From NCBI GenBank assembly GCA_032622095.1, contig CP136061.1:119362754-119426753 (forward strand): a stretch of 64,000 nucleotides of DNA. The letters run 5' to 3'. Position 1 is the first letter of the stretch. Each line of letters starts with the position of its first letter. Both the position numbers and the translations under genes were made by a program. Below, in pieces: positions 1 to 11,769 of the stretch. The notes below the pieces were generated by a model. It saw only the letters and a list, made by a program, of their open reading frames with translations. It had not been told where the DNA came from and ran no database searches. The DNA comes from Siphonodentalium dalli. Lineage: Eukaryota > Mollusca > Scaphopoda > Gadilida > Siphonodentaliidae.

Positions 1-75
1 CTCCTAATCAGATGAACGCTCTTTATAATGTGTTTTCACTGCAGCCCGCGTCATTCAATGAAATAAGAGGCATAC
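1..75 (+). repeat. R3 family, end fragment
   Basis: The start of the window matches the right part of the R3 hairpin element seen near 20.9 and 45.3 kb. Shared words are ACGCTCTTTA, then GTGTTTTCACTG, then GCCCGCG. The diagnostic hairpin is missing, so this is a fragment cut by the window edge or by erosion. Confidence 0.6.
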
Positions 76-445
76 AGCCTATATCATCTTATTCAGTCAA
101 TATTATTGGCTATGTACATCGATATTATGGATCATTCGCGGCGTGTGATATTTCACAACGTTTGCCATTGCAGAAGGGTGGGCCCGAGATGGGGCGTTGC
201 ATTTCTTTATAATAAAAAGACCACGGGGAACAAGATATCTCTTCTGGATATCCATGATGATTGAATCTTAGGAATTCAGTTGCAATTGACCTCTTGCCAA
301 TATATTTATATTGTTCAGATATATATGCCATCAACTAATTACACCGATGAATACTTCAAAGAATATTTAACTTAATTATCTAGCATATGCGTCAGTTGCA
401 AAGGGAACTCGGGGACCTGTAGAAGATTTTCTATCTTCACTTACC
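76..445. other. No recognisable feature
   Basis: AT-rich sequence. No similarity to other parts of the window was seen and no coding signal was found. The last ~25 bases may already belong to the reading frame of the non-LTR element that follows. Confidence 0.5.
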
Positions 446-2210
446 TTGAACCCCCAGAGTATTAGAAATAAATTCGACACCATATCTGATGATATAAATG
501 ACTACGATATATACATGTTTACAGAGACGTGGCTCAGCCCGTCAGACGACAGCTCCAATTTTCTTATAAATGGATACAGCGAACCGATTCGTTGTGACAG
601 ATCTGTGACAGTTGCTATTTATGTTCGTGTTACAATAGCATTCCGAGTTAGAAATGACCTAGCAGATACTACACTAGAATCAGTATGGTTGAACTAATCT
701 TAAGCAGCAAACATTCTAATTGGATGTTTTTATCGCCCACCCGATTCCGTATCACGTTTTGGTAAATATATAATCACTTATTGACAGAGCGAGGGACCAC
801 AATTACGAAATTGTAATAAGTGGAGATCACAATGAAGATCAACGCATATGCTCGAGAGGTAATGTACATGCGCTATGTAATGCAAGCGGTCTTGAATGGG
901 TCGAAACGACACCAACACATTTCTCAGCCACTTCTAGTTCGACGATTTATCTATTCATTGTTAGCGACTTAAGCACTGTCTCATCTTGTGAAGTACTTGA
1001 TCCGTTCCACTCAGAGATGAAAAATATCACTGCCCAGTTTTTCTCACCTTGAACTACTCACATACCTCAATAAAACGAACTATGTGGGACTTTAACGCAT
1101 CTGACTACATTGGTCTAAATAATGAATTGGCCACATAGGTATTTTAGAAGTGACTATAGTACAATACAATGATAACATTCATTCAAAAGTCAGTATTTTA
1201 CTATCAAACTAAAAGAACTTGCGACAAATTATATCCCTCACAACAGTGTCTTTGTACGCAAAAAAATGCACAGTATGGTTAACATATGGAATACGAAGAC
1301 TAACAGGACAACGTCACAGATTACCAAAAAAAACAGCTAAGAAGTCTAACCTTGAAAAGACTGGTCAATATATCGACAAAAGCGTAACGAAGATATATAG
1401 CCGCAGTGCGTAAATCTAAAATGTACCAGATAATAAAAACTGAAAAGACTCTTATTTGCGGAAATTGTAATACATCCAAATGGTGGAAAACTGTTCATAA
1501 TCTCTTCGATCTGTTCACATCGAAAAGTAAATCTACCGACCCTTGTAGTATACATAAGACCACTCATAGAATATGTCTCACCCGTATGGGACAACTGTTC
1601 AGAAACAAAGTGAATTGATAGAGAAAATACAGTACGAAGTAACTAGTAATTATAACTGGTGAGACTAGAAGCATAAATCTCCTTAATATATTATCTGAAT
1701 TAGGCTGGGAAAAATTATTCGAAAACTTCACTAATTTTATAAAATGTTCTATCGCCAAGCACCACATCTACTCAAAAACACAGTTAACCGTCAGCACACA
1801 GGAGCAGACAGGTACGAATTCAGTAGAATAGACTTGACACCCCCATTTTCCGAATCGTCATCGCAAATCAACTCGTTCTTACCTGCAACTACACGATAAT
1901 GGAATGCACTCCCAGACGAAATGAAATACTTCGATACTTTCAGCTGATACTTTGGAAATTTTTAAGTATAAACTTAACTCTGATTTACGAATAAATGCAC
2001 ATGTGGACTAGTTGAAACCGCTGATCATTTCTTACTGTACTGTCCCAAATACTTGCGCATTAGAAACGAAACCTTCTCTGTTTTAAATCGCAGTCTCTGG
2101 AGAACAGACATTCTATTTGAAGGATCCACTTCGTACTCGATAAGCCTTAATCGTACCATATTCGAAGCAACTCAGTCATTTATACTTTCTACAAATAGAT
2201 TCAAATAACT
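425..2210 (+). pseudogene. Decayed non-LTR (LINE) retrotransposon, internally deleted
   Basis: Several short frames together recall the single polyprotein of CR1/L2/jockey-type LINEs. At 446-697 the frame reads NPQSIRNKFD and then TETWLSPSDD, the N-terminal apurinic-endonuclease blocks. About 716-960 continues in shifted frames with CFYRPPDS, an ISGDHNED block in the position of the GDFN motif, and an LCNASGLEWVETTPTHFS-like block. About 1456-1515 gives SKWWKTVHNLFDL, the linker between endonuclease and reverse transcriptase. About 1685-1730 gives ILSELGWEKLFE and about 1900-1945 WNALPDEM, both downstream of the polymerase core. At 2003-2075 CGLVETADHFLLYCPKY is the C-terminal cysteine-histidine tail. 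The polymerase core, including the catalytic YxDD region, is absent and there are many frameshifts and stops. The copy cannot be active. Clade assignment is uncertain. Confidence 0.8.
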
Positions 2211-2745
2211 TATTATCAAACGCTAACTAACATTTCAAAGTTATCCTCTCGATCTGCCAATTAAATGAATCGAACCAATGCATCGTGTAACCTGAGCAAA
2301 ATAGCTGTGTTTATATAGGCATAACGATCAAGTGACTCCTCTTGACTGGCAATTCGTTTGGCTAATCTATAGTAATAGAAAAATGAATCAAACGTCAATT
2401 TAAAATTTATATATTATACTGAAATATACAGAGCAGTGATCATTTCAAATTTTATATTTGTCAAAATGTCTTGTTTCACTTTTCATCCTCTAAATTCGAC
2501 CTTTACTTCATCCATGTCTCTATTTTCCACTCCATATCCTTTGTCTCCTACCTCTCGATCTCTAATACAATCTTTTCATTACGCAATACTGTTCTTTTCT
2601 GGGGAGATGGCTCCATATAAGCGCCTGGCGCTTGATGTCAAATCCTCTTCTCTCTCAGACTTATCATACTTACATATATATATATATTAACATCATTTTG
2701 TAAATTGTTGTATAAATCTGGGATACTAAATAAATAATGTTCACA
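2211..2745 (+). other. Probable LINE 3' untranslated region or unassigned DNA
   Basis: Sequence following the LINE tail, with an 84-residue frame at 2436-2690 that resembles no family I know. It ends in a short TA-rich run near 2670-2690. A second LINE 3' fragment starts just downstream. No other feature seen. Confidence 0.35.
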
Positions 2746-2746
2746 C

Positions 2747-3165
2747 CAACTCTGATTTACGCCAGAAGCAGTCGAAGGTTCGACATTATAGCTATTCCAA
2801 TAACCGTAAAGTTTATTTAATTCACACACAACTACGTCTCAAATGTAGCAATCTTAATGATAATCTCTACCAGAATCACTTACTTCAGACGAACAAGTAC
2901 ACATGTGGACAAATCGAAACCACCGCTGACCATTTCTTACTGTATACATACTGTTGAAAATACCTGGGCATTAGAAACAAAACCTTAATTAACTGTTTTA
3001 TCTTATCGCAGTCTCTGGAGAAGAGATATTCTATTGAAAGGATCAACTTCTTACTCGATAAGCCTTAATCGTGCCATAATAATATTCAAAATCTGAAATT
3101 TTATCATTGAATTCCAATAGAAGTGCATTTAGGCAACTCAATCATTGATAAGCGTATCATTACGT
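2747..3165 (+). pseudogene. Second LINE 3'-end fragment
   Basis: A partial copy of a relative of the element at 425-2210. At 2833-2945 one frame gives LRLKCSNLNDNLYQNHL and then CGQIETTADHFLLY. This is the typical end of such LINE polyproteins: a leucine/arginine-rich stretch followed by CG..ET..HFLL. The DNA around 2900-3075 matches 2000-2145 closely. Everything upstream is missing, as expected for a 5'-truncated insertion. Confidence 0.7.
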
Positions 3166-4930
3166 TCGCTCTCTTTACTAATTAGACTTTAATCTCGTGA
3201 AAGCTGGTGTGGCTGAAGGTTCATATACATGTATATATATAAAGCTATAAAGCAGGCACGTATATATAAATATACGTGGCTGCTTTACATTATGGTAGTA
3301 TAACTTAATCTCGTGTAGTAAATGGAACATTATGTAATTAAAACAGACTGGACGACCATTTGGTCATCTAGCAAGGGATAGTCACCAGGCATGTGAAAGA
3401 ATACCCTGCTGTGAATACACCCCTTTGTCGCATATATATGTATACTGGTAACATATGGGTATGTTGATGTCAAACCGTCTTTGGCAAGTTTCATTAAAGA
3501 TCTCTGGTGCTGTTCATTAAGCTTATATGTGATCGGCAATCCATCCTCATGGTTATTTAAAACAGTTCATACCATTTGTCTGTCATATCCTGCTATTATC
3601 ACCGTTTTTCATCAAATGTTATATGATGGATCCCCAATTTCCCTTGGAAAAATCTTGCGACGGATAGGTGGGTGAACGAGATCGGATATGAAAAAAACTC
3701 GCGTCCCCGGGGTGGTGGGTCCCAAAACATAAAAACCCAAAATTCAACAATTTTTCGTTTTGTCTTAATATAATTTTGAGAGTTTTTGCTGTTATATTGT
3801 ATATCCAGTCCAGCAATAATTTATTCCCAAATGATGAATTAGTGCTTGCATAACTACATGAGCTCCGACCTCAAAACATTTCAGAAAGAGAACTAAATAT
3901 ACCCGAATCCATTGCAAAACTACTATCAGTCCCTATTTATGCCTGTCGACCATACCCATCGATAACATATTGCGCGTATGAGTAATAACAGCACGACAAT
4001 CTGACTTAATCCATCTAACGGCAATATGCTTTCATACAATGCAAGAATATTATAAATAAAACTCCACTGTAAATCCAGCTAAACGCTAAACATGATTTAC
4101 AATCAAATTTCCAATCTGTATCGTTACTGCGAAATCAGAAATGTTTGTTCTCATCTCAGGTTCAAGTATCGGTTGATACAAAAAGCTCAGACTGGGGATT
4201 ACTAGGTCTCAGTTGTAGACTATTACCTATAACACATAATTATTGAATATATTAATTTTTGTTCTGTTCATATATAATTATAATCTACCATCTACATAAC
4301 ATAGCATTATAACACAATTCCTATTGTGTTAACATAACGATAAATGCTTCCAAAAAGTACTTATGATTCTGTCACAAGAACTTGTGCGTTACCAATTGGT
4401 TCGAATTATGAACAGACTCGACATAGGCTTGAATGGCAATAAGAAGGAAAACCTTGGTTTACGTAAACCTGAGTTTCAAAAAGACGAGAATACGGACCAG
4501 TGCGAACCAAATAATCCCAGCTTACGCGCTTCGAGGCAAGACAACACATCGCGATCACCGTGGTCTGTACCTGATCTAGACTATGGTTTACGTGAAACCT
4601 GGTCCAGACCAGAGACCAGAATTCGGCCGTAGGTGTCGGGCCTAACGAAATTGGTCATGAGATCGAAGTTCAAATTACTACATTTCTGTCTGGTATGCTT
4701 GGGATTTGCGACCATGGTAATGATAGAATTGCGAGTGTGTATACGGTCGTCAGCAAGTGACTCTTTAAACTTGTCCAAGTTGGTACAAATTTTCACGCAT
4801 TCTGATAGTCTATTCCATTCGCTTATTGTAGAAAGTAAAAATGTGTCTCAAAAATATCCTCTGTGGCGTCCAATGGTAGTCGATTGCATGATGTCTAAGA
4901 TTATAACCGGATTGATTTTCAGAGTGACAT
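3166..4930. other. No recognisable gene or repeat
   Basis: About 1.8 kb without a convincing feature. A 99-residue frame at 4633-4932 (plus strand) resembles nothing I recognise and runs directly into the foldback element boundary. Short words such as GGTTTACGTRAACCTG near 4455 and 4588 resemble the subterminal motifs of the element at 4934-7340 and may be older fragments of it. Confidence 0.5.
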
Positions 4931-4933
4931 AGA

Positions 4934-7340
4934 GGTCCGAATCGGCATCTCCAGTTTAGACCTAGTTTAAACTACCAGTTTAAACTGGGTTTTAGTAGTA
5001 AAACCAAATTTTTCTCCACCACTGGGACGACATAGATTTGGTCGATTGCGTTACCTGTGGGCCACACTTGTCCAATTGCAAGAATAGGAGGCGTGGTCTG
5101 TCTGTTTATTATCGCTACTTGGCAATTCATTGTCCGGTCACGCGACCTGTTGTCGCTATATAATCTCCTAATCAGGGGAATAACCCGTGCGCTTTGAGAA
5201 ATCACGACGAATGCACGGTCTGTTGTATAACGGTTAGATATTATCTAATATCATGGACGAACGTGACTTTTGGAACTCAAAAATATCTCTTGAGGGCATG
5301 GGTGGGGCCCCGCCACAAATACCCCATAGAAACACCACCACCCCGGGGGTACCATCCGGACGGGTGAAAATGGGGTATGGACCATTTTTGAGAACGGGAA
5401 GGATTTCGGCGAATTTGACGGCATGAATGGGTGGCCCGCCCATAATACCCGATAGAAACATCACCCCTCACCCCGGGATAACAGGGGTATGGACGGTAAG
5501 GATTTAGGCTAATTAATTTGGCAGCAGGAGTGGGTGGCACGATCAAAATACACCATAGAACCACCCCTACCCACCCCTCATCGGGGGGAGGGGTCACACC
5601 AGAGAAGGTGGAAATTGGGTACGCCCAAATACCGAATAGAAACACCCTAAGATGGGATATGAACCATGTTCGAGAACAGTAAGGATTTCGGCCAATTTGA
5701 CGACAGGGGTGTGTGGCCCGCTCCAAATATCCCATATAGACACCATACCCTCAGCCCTGGAGGGTACCACCCTGCTGTGGTGAAAATGGGGTATGGAGCA
5801 TTTTATTCATTATTCGCAAAAACATGCTTCTGTTGGTCAATATTACGGCATGTGTAGGTGGCCCGCCCCAAATACCCCATATAATGGGGTATGGACCGTT
5901 ATCGAGAACGGTAAGGATTTCGGCCAATATGACGTCATTGATGGGCGGCCCGCCCTCAAATATAGTAATAGAAACACCCCCACCCTTACCGCGGGTGGTT
6001 CTACCCGAGCGGGTGAAAATGGGGTCCGGGTGGGGTGTTTCTATGGGGGGGGCATTTGGGATGTGCCACCCACCGTTCTCGAAAATGGTCCATACCCCAT
6101 TTCACCCCCTCGGGGTGGTACCTCCGGGTGAGGGTGTTTCTAGGGGGTAGTTGGAGCGGGCTACCCACACTGCTGACGTCAAATTGACCGAAATCCTTAC
6201 CGTTCTGGAAAATGGTCCAACCCCATTTTCACCTCCTGGGCCGGGTGGTTCCCCCAGCGTTCAGGGGTGGGCTGTTTCTATGGGACATTTGAGCGGGCCA
6301 TCCATCCATGCCGTCAATTGGCCGAAATCCTTACCAGTCTCGAAAATGGTCCATATCCCACGTTCACCCCCTCGGTGGTACCCCCCCCCCGGATGTGAGG
6401 GGTGGGGTGTTTCTATGGGTTATTTTGGGCGAGCCACCCACCCATACTATCAAATTGGCCGAAATCCTTACAGTTCTCCAAAATAGTCCATACTCCACCC
6501 ACTCAGGGTGGCCATTACCCTCCCCCGGGTGAAGGCTGGGGTGTCTCTGATGGGTATTTGGGCGGGCCACCAACCCATGCGTCAAATTGACCGAAAGAGA
6601 CCTTTTTGTGAATAAGGAATCAGTTTCAAAAGTCATGTTCGTGTCTAACGTGTCAATCTGATCAGTCCGATCCCGCCATGCTCTCAGCCGCCAAATCGAC
6701 ATCCGAACGAGCGAATTGCAAACAGACATATATAGCAAGAAATCATCCATCACACTGGCACATATTTTGTTAGAATTTATCTCATAAGTACCGACATCGC
6801 CTCCCCGAATTCCGCTAAGACTCTCCTGCATCTACATTGAGTGACAAACGCCCGCGCATAAACGCCTCCCCCAATTCAAAATAAACACTCCCATATTTAC
6901 GAAGAAACAACATCAATATTGGGCGAAAAATATCGGCCGAATAATTAAACCCAAAAAAATAGGTTTTAGTCAAACCTGGGGTAGGGTGGTTTAACTTTGA
7001 ATTTTTTTCAAAGTATATTTAAAGGTCTATGTTCGAGGCGAGACGTATGATACGTATACATCATATATACCTAAGCTTATACTGATGATTATATAACCAA
7101 TTCACCACAAACAATTAGTAATATTACCATAACTTTATCACGTTAATAAAACCTAGTTTCAACTTAAACTGAGTTTATCACAAAACTTGGTTTAAGTACG
7201 CTAAAACCCAGTTTTACTCCCATAAACCTGGTTTAACTACTGTAAAACCAAGTTTAAACCCTACTTAAACCTAGTTTAAACTGGAGTTAAACCTGGTCTA
7301 GAATAAAACCTAGTCTAAACCAGAGATGCCGATTCGGACC
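4934..7340. mobile_element. Foldback DNA element with opposed internal arrays (2.4 kb)
   Basis: The ends are inverted: GGTCCGAATCGGCATCTC at 4934 and GAGATGCCGATTCGGACC ending at 7340, with imperfect pairing continuing into AAACYWAGTTTAAAC-type subterminal motifs (4955-5000, 7140-7310). The trinucleotide AGA flanks both ends and may be a 3-bp target duplication, although so short a match is weak. Further in, about 5258-5280 pairs with about 6625-6650. Between lie GC-rich arrays of a ~130-bp unit: about five copies in one orientation (5280-6010) and about four in the other (6060-6600). No transposase frame is present. Confidence 0.7.
5280..6600. repeat. ~130-bp tandem repeat in two opposed blocks
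   Basis: In the left block GAACGGTAAGGATTTCGGCC-like words recur near 5395, 5675 and 5905. In the right block the reverse complement (GGCCGAAATCCTTACC) recurs near 6187, 6322 and 6459. Units also share GGTATGGACCATTTT, CATAGAAACACC and GGTGGCCCGCCC. The orientation switches near 6010-6070. Open frames here (for example 5277-5735 minus, 6364-6831 minus) are by-products of GC-rich repeats. Confidence 0.8.
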
Positions 7341-8305
7341 AGATAGTTTCGTAGGTACACAGGGGCTGTATTATTGACTATTTTGTGGAATTTTAGAAGC
7401 CCCCCCCCCTTTATTGATGACAGTATCTTCCAACCCGTACCTAATAGTATTCATATAAAACAAATAGTCCGTATTGGGCACACTTGATGCAGTTCATACG
7501 AAATAATACGTCCATATTGGCATTATTTAACTTTTTTAATCGACACGACTTATACCAGATTCAGGCTCTTTAAATCATAAATAGCGAGTTAATTATTTGT
7601 CAGTGCAAAATAATAGATGTTTTGTCAACAGTGCCGGTATTTTTCGTCATGGGTGACCATTTTCTGACACACCTACAGTATTATATATATCGTTTTCTAC
7701 TGGAAAACAACCATATTACTGGGCAAACCTAAACACCGGAATCTTTGGTTTCTACAAAAAATGACTCAAAAACTCGGATTGCCTCGCTGGCTGCTCGGAG
7801 CGGCCTCCGGTCGATTCCCCTGGGTGATATTGAAATCAATTTGTCTGTCCGTTTGTCAGAGTTTGATCAATTCCTTCATTTTTAGTAATTGTTTTGGCAC
7901 AGATATGTATTACCATATGAATCTGCGATTGTGATGTTCGATCGACTTATTTAGTGGAGTTATTCCTCTTTTTCAACTTAGAATAGATCTTGCAACCATT
8001 TGTCCGAGATTGTATTACTTAATTTATTGGTCAATGTGTTGAGTACTGGGCACAGATATTGACCATAATCGGAACCTGGAATTATGAGATACATCCGAGC
8101 TTTTTAACTGTGGTTATCCCCTTTGACACTTACAAATGTATAGCAACGTATGGTAATAGTGTGCAAGCTTGTACTCCGTTTCCTGGTCTATTTCTATCTG
8201 AAGATACATGTATTTTGTGTATTTATCATTCAATGCTACAAAATTACGTGTACATAATTTGGAGAAAGAGTCATATTATGGCTACATTATGACATACAGT
8301 AGCAC
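7341..8305. other. No recognisable gene
   Basis: About 960 bases with no coding signal. It contains a C9 run near 7400 and a possible tRNA-like relic near 7770-7835, listed separately. Confidence 0.5.
7765..7835 (+). other. Possible tRNA-derived SINE relic
   Basis: CTCGCTGGCTGCTCGGAGCG is followed by GGCCTCCGGTCGATTCCCC. This resembles a tRNA A-box region followed by a B box (GGTTCGANTCC) lacking one T. No cloverleaf or acceptor stem can be built with confidence, so it is at most a degraded SINE head. Confidence 0.2.
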
Positions 8306-8309
8306 TTAA

Positions 8310-8672
8310 AGGTTGAACAGCCCTTCCTGAATTTTTGCGAAAACCCTTTTCCAAAAATTGATAAAGAATGTAGAAAAAATGAAAAAACAATGATAAAATT
8401 GTTAAAGAATATGAGAAAAAAGGATAAAATTGTTAAAGAATATAAGACAAAATGATAAAAATTGTTATAGAATGTAAGATAAAATTATAAAAAATTATAA
8501 AAATTGTTGAAGAATGTAAGAAGAAAAAATATATAATATTACAAATTATTAGGCCAATGCATTCTAGTATATGTGCGAGCCGACCTATGGTAGATTCGCA
8601 TATATAAGAGAATGCATTGGCACAGGCTATTTAATGTTGCGCCAGCGCAGTTCCGCTCCCGTCATGAAAATG
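8310..8672 (-). mobile_element. R11 paired-hairpin element, one hairpin left
   Basis: TTAA lies on both sides (8306-8309 and 8673-8676). The right end (GCTCCCGTCATGAAAATG before TTAA) is the reverse complement of the left end of the 39.4-kb copy. The element holds one hairpin at 8556-8621 and an AT-rich stretch at 8345-8535 of loosely repeated words such as AATTGTTAAAGAATGTAAGA. No coding capacity. Confidence 0.65.
8556..8621. repeat. Hairpin GCCAATGCATTCT / AGAATGCATTGGC
   Basis: An imperfect palindrome centred on CCTATGG. The stem joins GCCAATGCATTCTAGTATAT to its partner ATATAAGAGAATGCATTGGC. The same hairpin recurs at 37283-37351, 39453-39498, 39526-39596, 62692-62760 and 62839-62908. 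Confidence 0.85.
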
Positions 8673-8676
8673 TTAA

Positions 8677-9055
8677 AATAGCCAAATGTTTCCTCGTACA
8701 AGCATTGGCATTGCACACTCGAAACCTAGCGTCCGGGCATACGCCACGCTGATCGTTGTGCCTGTTACCATTGTGTTTCTTGCCTTTTCACCAAGGAATT
8801 GATCACATACAGTCAGCATAGTAAATACTCCGAACTGAGCTTCGCGCATGTTCAACATTAGCATCATATTCATCGATCATTACTTATGGGGTAGTATGGA
8901 TCCTCTGCACAAATGCATTGTCTGTATAAACCATTATTGGGATTATTGTATACATAATCATTTTTCATTTTGGTATTGCCACGTGGTCTAGGGGTTGATA
9001 CACACATGCATGTAATCCCTGTAATTATCGTGTATTTGGGGTTTTACATGGATCA
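8677..9055. other. No gene; possible tRNA A-box relic near 8985
   Basis: Mostly unassigned. TGGTCTAGGGGTTGATAC near 8985 fits a tRNA A box (compare TGGTCTAGTGGTTAG of Asp/Glu tRNAs), but no B box follows at the right distance. It may be a SINE head or chance. Confidence 0.25.
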
Positions 9056-9179
9056 TACAGACAATGTAATATGTGTCCACTGACGACCCAATCATTGCCG
9101 ACCGGTGTGACTAATTACTGCCCGGGCAACCCCATGGGCCCGCGGACAGTGTTACAGAATTCAGTATAAAATTTCACCA

Positions 9180-9910
9180 AAAATCATAAATTGTATCCTA
9201 GTCACATTTCAACAAGAAATGAGCAGAACTGCACAATGTAAGTGATGCATACCATTACTTGTGACAATATTAACCCATTGGAATAACAAAATTCACTTTG
9301 GCTAAAAATTGCTGTCAAAATGGCGGCCAAAATATGGAAAATGGTAAATATGGTCCCAGTGTGCCATACAATTGCTTGTAAAAAAAAAATTGTGGTTGAT
9401 GTATACAATTGGATATTATGTCGTAAGTACATTAAACACTAACATTTATGATGCATCTTTGTTAAGTGTTACGATTACATTACCAAAATATTGGAAATTT
9501 TTATCTAAAAATTCTAACTTATCATGCTTGGACTATTTGGAACTATCTTTGGTATTTATTGATTTAATCTTTCTTAGATGCATCACATTGAGGTGTTTTA
9601 GAAAAAAAATACTCAAGATGGCTTGCAAAATGTCCACAAAATTTGATAGAAAAGTTTATATTTTCACATATATTCATTATTTCTCATGTCTTCTGCAAAG
9701 GTAGCAACTTGTAATTCGTTTGGCTATTAAACATGCTACTCAATCAACTGACAACTAACTGTTCTATTCTGGTTGTCCCTGTACCATTTTAAATGATGCA
9801 AAATGTAATTTAGCCGAAAACTTCTTATCGGATTCTGGCCATGTTTTGAACGGAAATGAGCAGAAATATGAAAATAAACTGAGGAGGGTATAATTATATG
9901 CCTACACTGG
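9180..9910 (-). repeat. Palindrome outer arm, left copy
   Basis: Reverse-complement partner of 16190-16940. Matching anchors include GAAATGAGCAGAACTGCACA on the left and its complement near 16850, and TTTCCGTTCAAAAACATGG on the right versus its complement near 9840. The frame at 9202-9432 (minus) is similar to that at 16656-16901 only because the DNA is repeated. It is hydrophobic, matches nothing I know and is not called as a gene. Confidence 0.8.
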
Positions 9911-9964
9911 CCCAATAACATGTGACCATTTTTGTTCCATTGAGTTGAAATATTCATAATCAAT

Positions 9965-10460
9965 GGTATACCTCACTTACTGTGCACAGCTATGTCCATT
10001 TCTTCTTAAAATATGACTAGAATCCTAACAGTGATTATTGGTGAAATTTCATACCAAGTTCTGTAAAAATAGAATTATTGAGCGATCGGAAGGGACTGGG
10101 ATCCCACGAGTGGCATATTTCATTGCTTCAATGATCAGTTAACATGAAAAATACAAAATATTTCCGAACCAGTTACATAATTTTAGAGCTTAAACTGATA
10201 TAGAAGATATTGGTGAAAAAAAACGCAAAATTGTCCTCTTTCAGCTGCCATTTTGACGGCCATCTTGAACGGGAGTTCCAATTTTGCCATAAACATGTGG
10301 CATTATATCTAGCAGAGTCATACTTACTGTATATGTCTAATTGTAAATCGCAATTTTCATGGTAAGATTAATTGCGACATTTAATAAATTATATAATCAC
10401 GAAACGCTCTTTAAATTCGGAAAATTAAGGTGAAATTTCAGAGAGGCTCCATATCTAATA
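9965..10460 (+). repeat. Direct copy of 16835-17320
   Basis: Anchors shared in the same orientation include ATTTCATTGCTWCAATGATC, AGTTAACATGAA, and GAAACGCTCTTTAAATTCGG followed by GTGAAATTTC. Its orientation is opposite to that of the adjoining arm, showing an inversion or nested insertion at about 9910-9965. Confidence 0.75.
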
Positions 10461-11640
10461 TTAGTCCAGGCGCTTGGTGTTAGAATTGCACAAATTATGA
10501 TAAAAGCATGAAACTTGGCACATAAGTTCCTTAGGTCATACTGATCATTTTCAGATATTGACCCCATCGAGATTTGGCCCCGCTTAGCAACGGTTGCTAG
10601 GCAACTACCCGAAAGTATAAAATGCTCATATAAGGATGGATTACAGTATTTCATTCAACGTTAGTTGTTGTGGATTGCATATTTGAGTTTTATTTGTGAC
10701 ATAGGATCAATTACAAGACTTGTGACCTTGTTTCCTATCATAATGACCATAACAACCGTTGCTATGCAGCTACCCAGACAGTAAATTGTATATTTGGCAC
10801 TCTTCTCTGACATTTTGGTACCAGAATTGGTGGTAGATTAGTCTGAAATACATTTTATATACGCTAATACACCACACAGTGTATATTATATAGGGAGGGA
10901 TAGTTGCTATGGTTGGAAGGTGTCATTGCGACCATTCTTAAGAGACCAACCCATATTATTTTTAAATTTCAAAAGCATCAATGACTATAATGCAAGTTGT
11001 GGCTGATAAACAAAATTGACCATATACATTATATACATTGAATACTAACATTTCTGACGCACCTTTATTAATTGTTACTATTTTATCGAGATGGGACTCT
11101 CCTTAGCAAGGGTTGCTAGGCATCTACCCGAAATAATAAAATGTCTCTATGGGGATGATTTACCGCATTTAATTGAACTGTAGTAGTTGTTAATTACATA
11201 TTGGAGGTTTAGTTGTGACATATTATGACATACAATGGTGTGTGACATCAATTTATATCATGTTGTCCATAACAACCATTACTATGCAGCTACACTTTTT
11301 TTCTCAGTGACATTTTGAGGCCTTCTCTGTGATGTTTCGGGGCTAAACTGCACAACAAGTTAGTCTACAGGACCTTTAACGTGTGCCCACACATTATGAA
11401 GTGTATATTGTATAACTGATACAGAATTACTAAGGATAGCAGGTAGTAATCGGACCATTGCTAGGGGCTCACCCTCCAATTTATTATAAATCTTCACTGG
11501 TCATAACACTTTGTAAATTACTAAATGCCTGGCAGAAATACTTAACACTATAATATGTGTACTACCATGGCATCGATAGTTATCTGGTTTTCATCGCACC
11601 GACATTCATTGTCTCTTTAGCAATGTTTGCTAGGTAACTA
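10455..11640 (+). repeat. Palindrome inner arm, left, with ~525-bp tandem duplication
   Basis: The first ~635 bases are the reverse complement of 14440-15070. From about 11085 the segment starting AGCAAGGGTTGCTAGGCATC repeats the one starting AGCAACGGTTGCTAGGCAAC at about 10586. A third partial start lies near 11615, giving a ~525-bp tandem period. GTTGCTAGGCAAC at 10593-10605 resembles an RFX X-box. Confidence 0.75.
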
Positions 11641-11769
11641 CAACCCAGTAAAATAATCCAATTGACAATCTGTGGTCATGTTTTATAAACTTACAAATAT
11701 TTGAGGTAAAATACATTTTTTTTAGCTGATTCCAATGAAGATGATTGGTCTTAAAATTATGTATGCCTG

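Noticed and set aside
5277-6831. Proline- and glycine-rich frames of 110-155 residues
   Set aside because: They fall in the opposed GC-rich arrays of the foldback element and change frame between repeat units.
8975-9050. tRNA gene starting at the TGGTCTAGGGGTTGATAC word
   Set aside because: No matching acceptor stem, anticodon arm or B box at the right distance. Kept only as a weak relic note.
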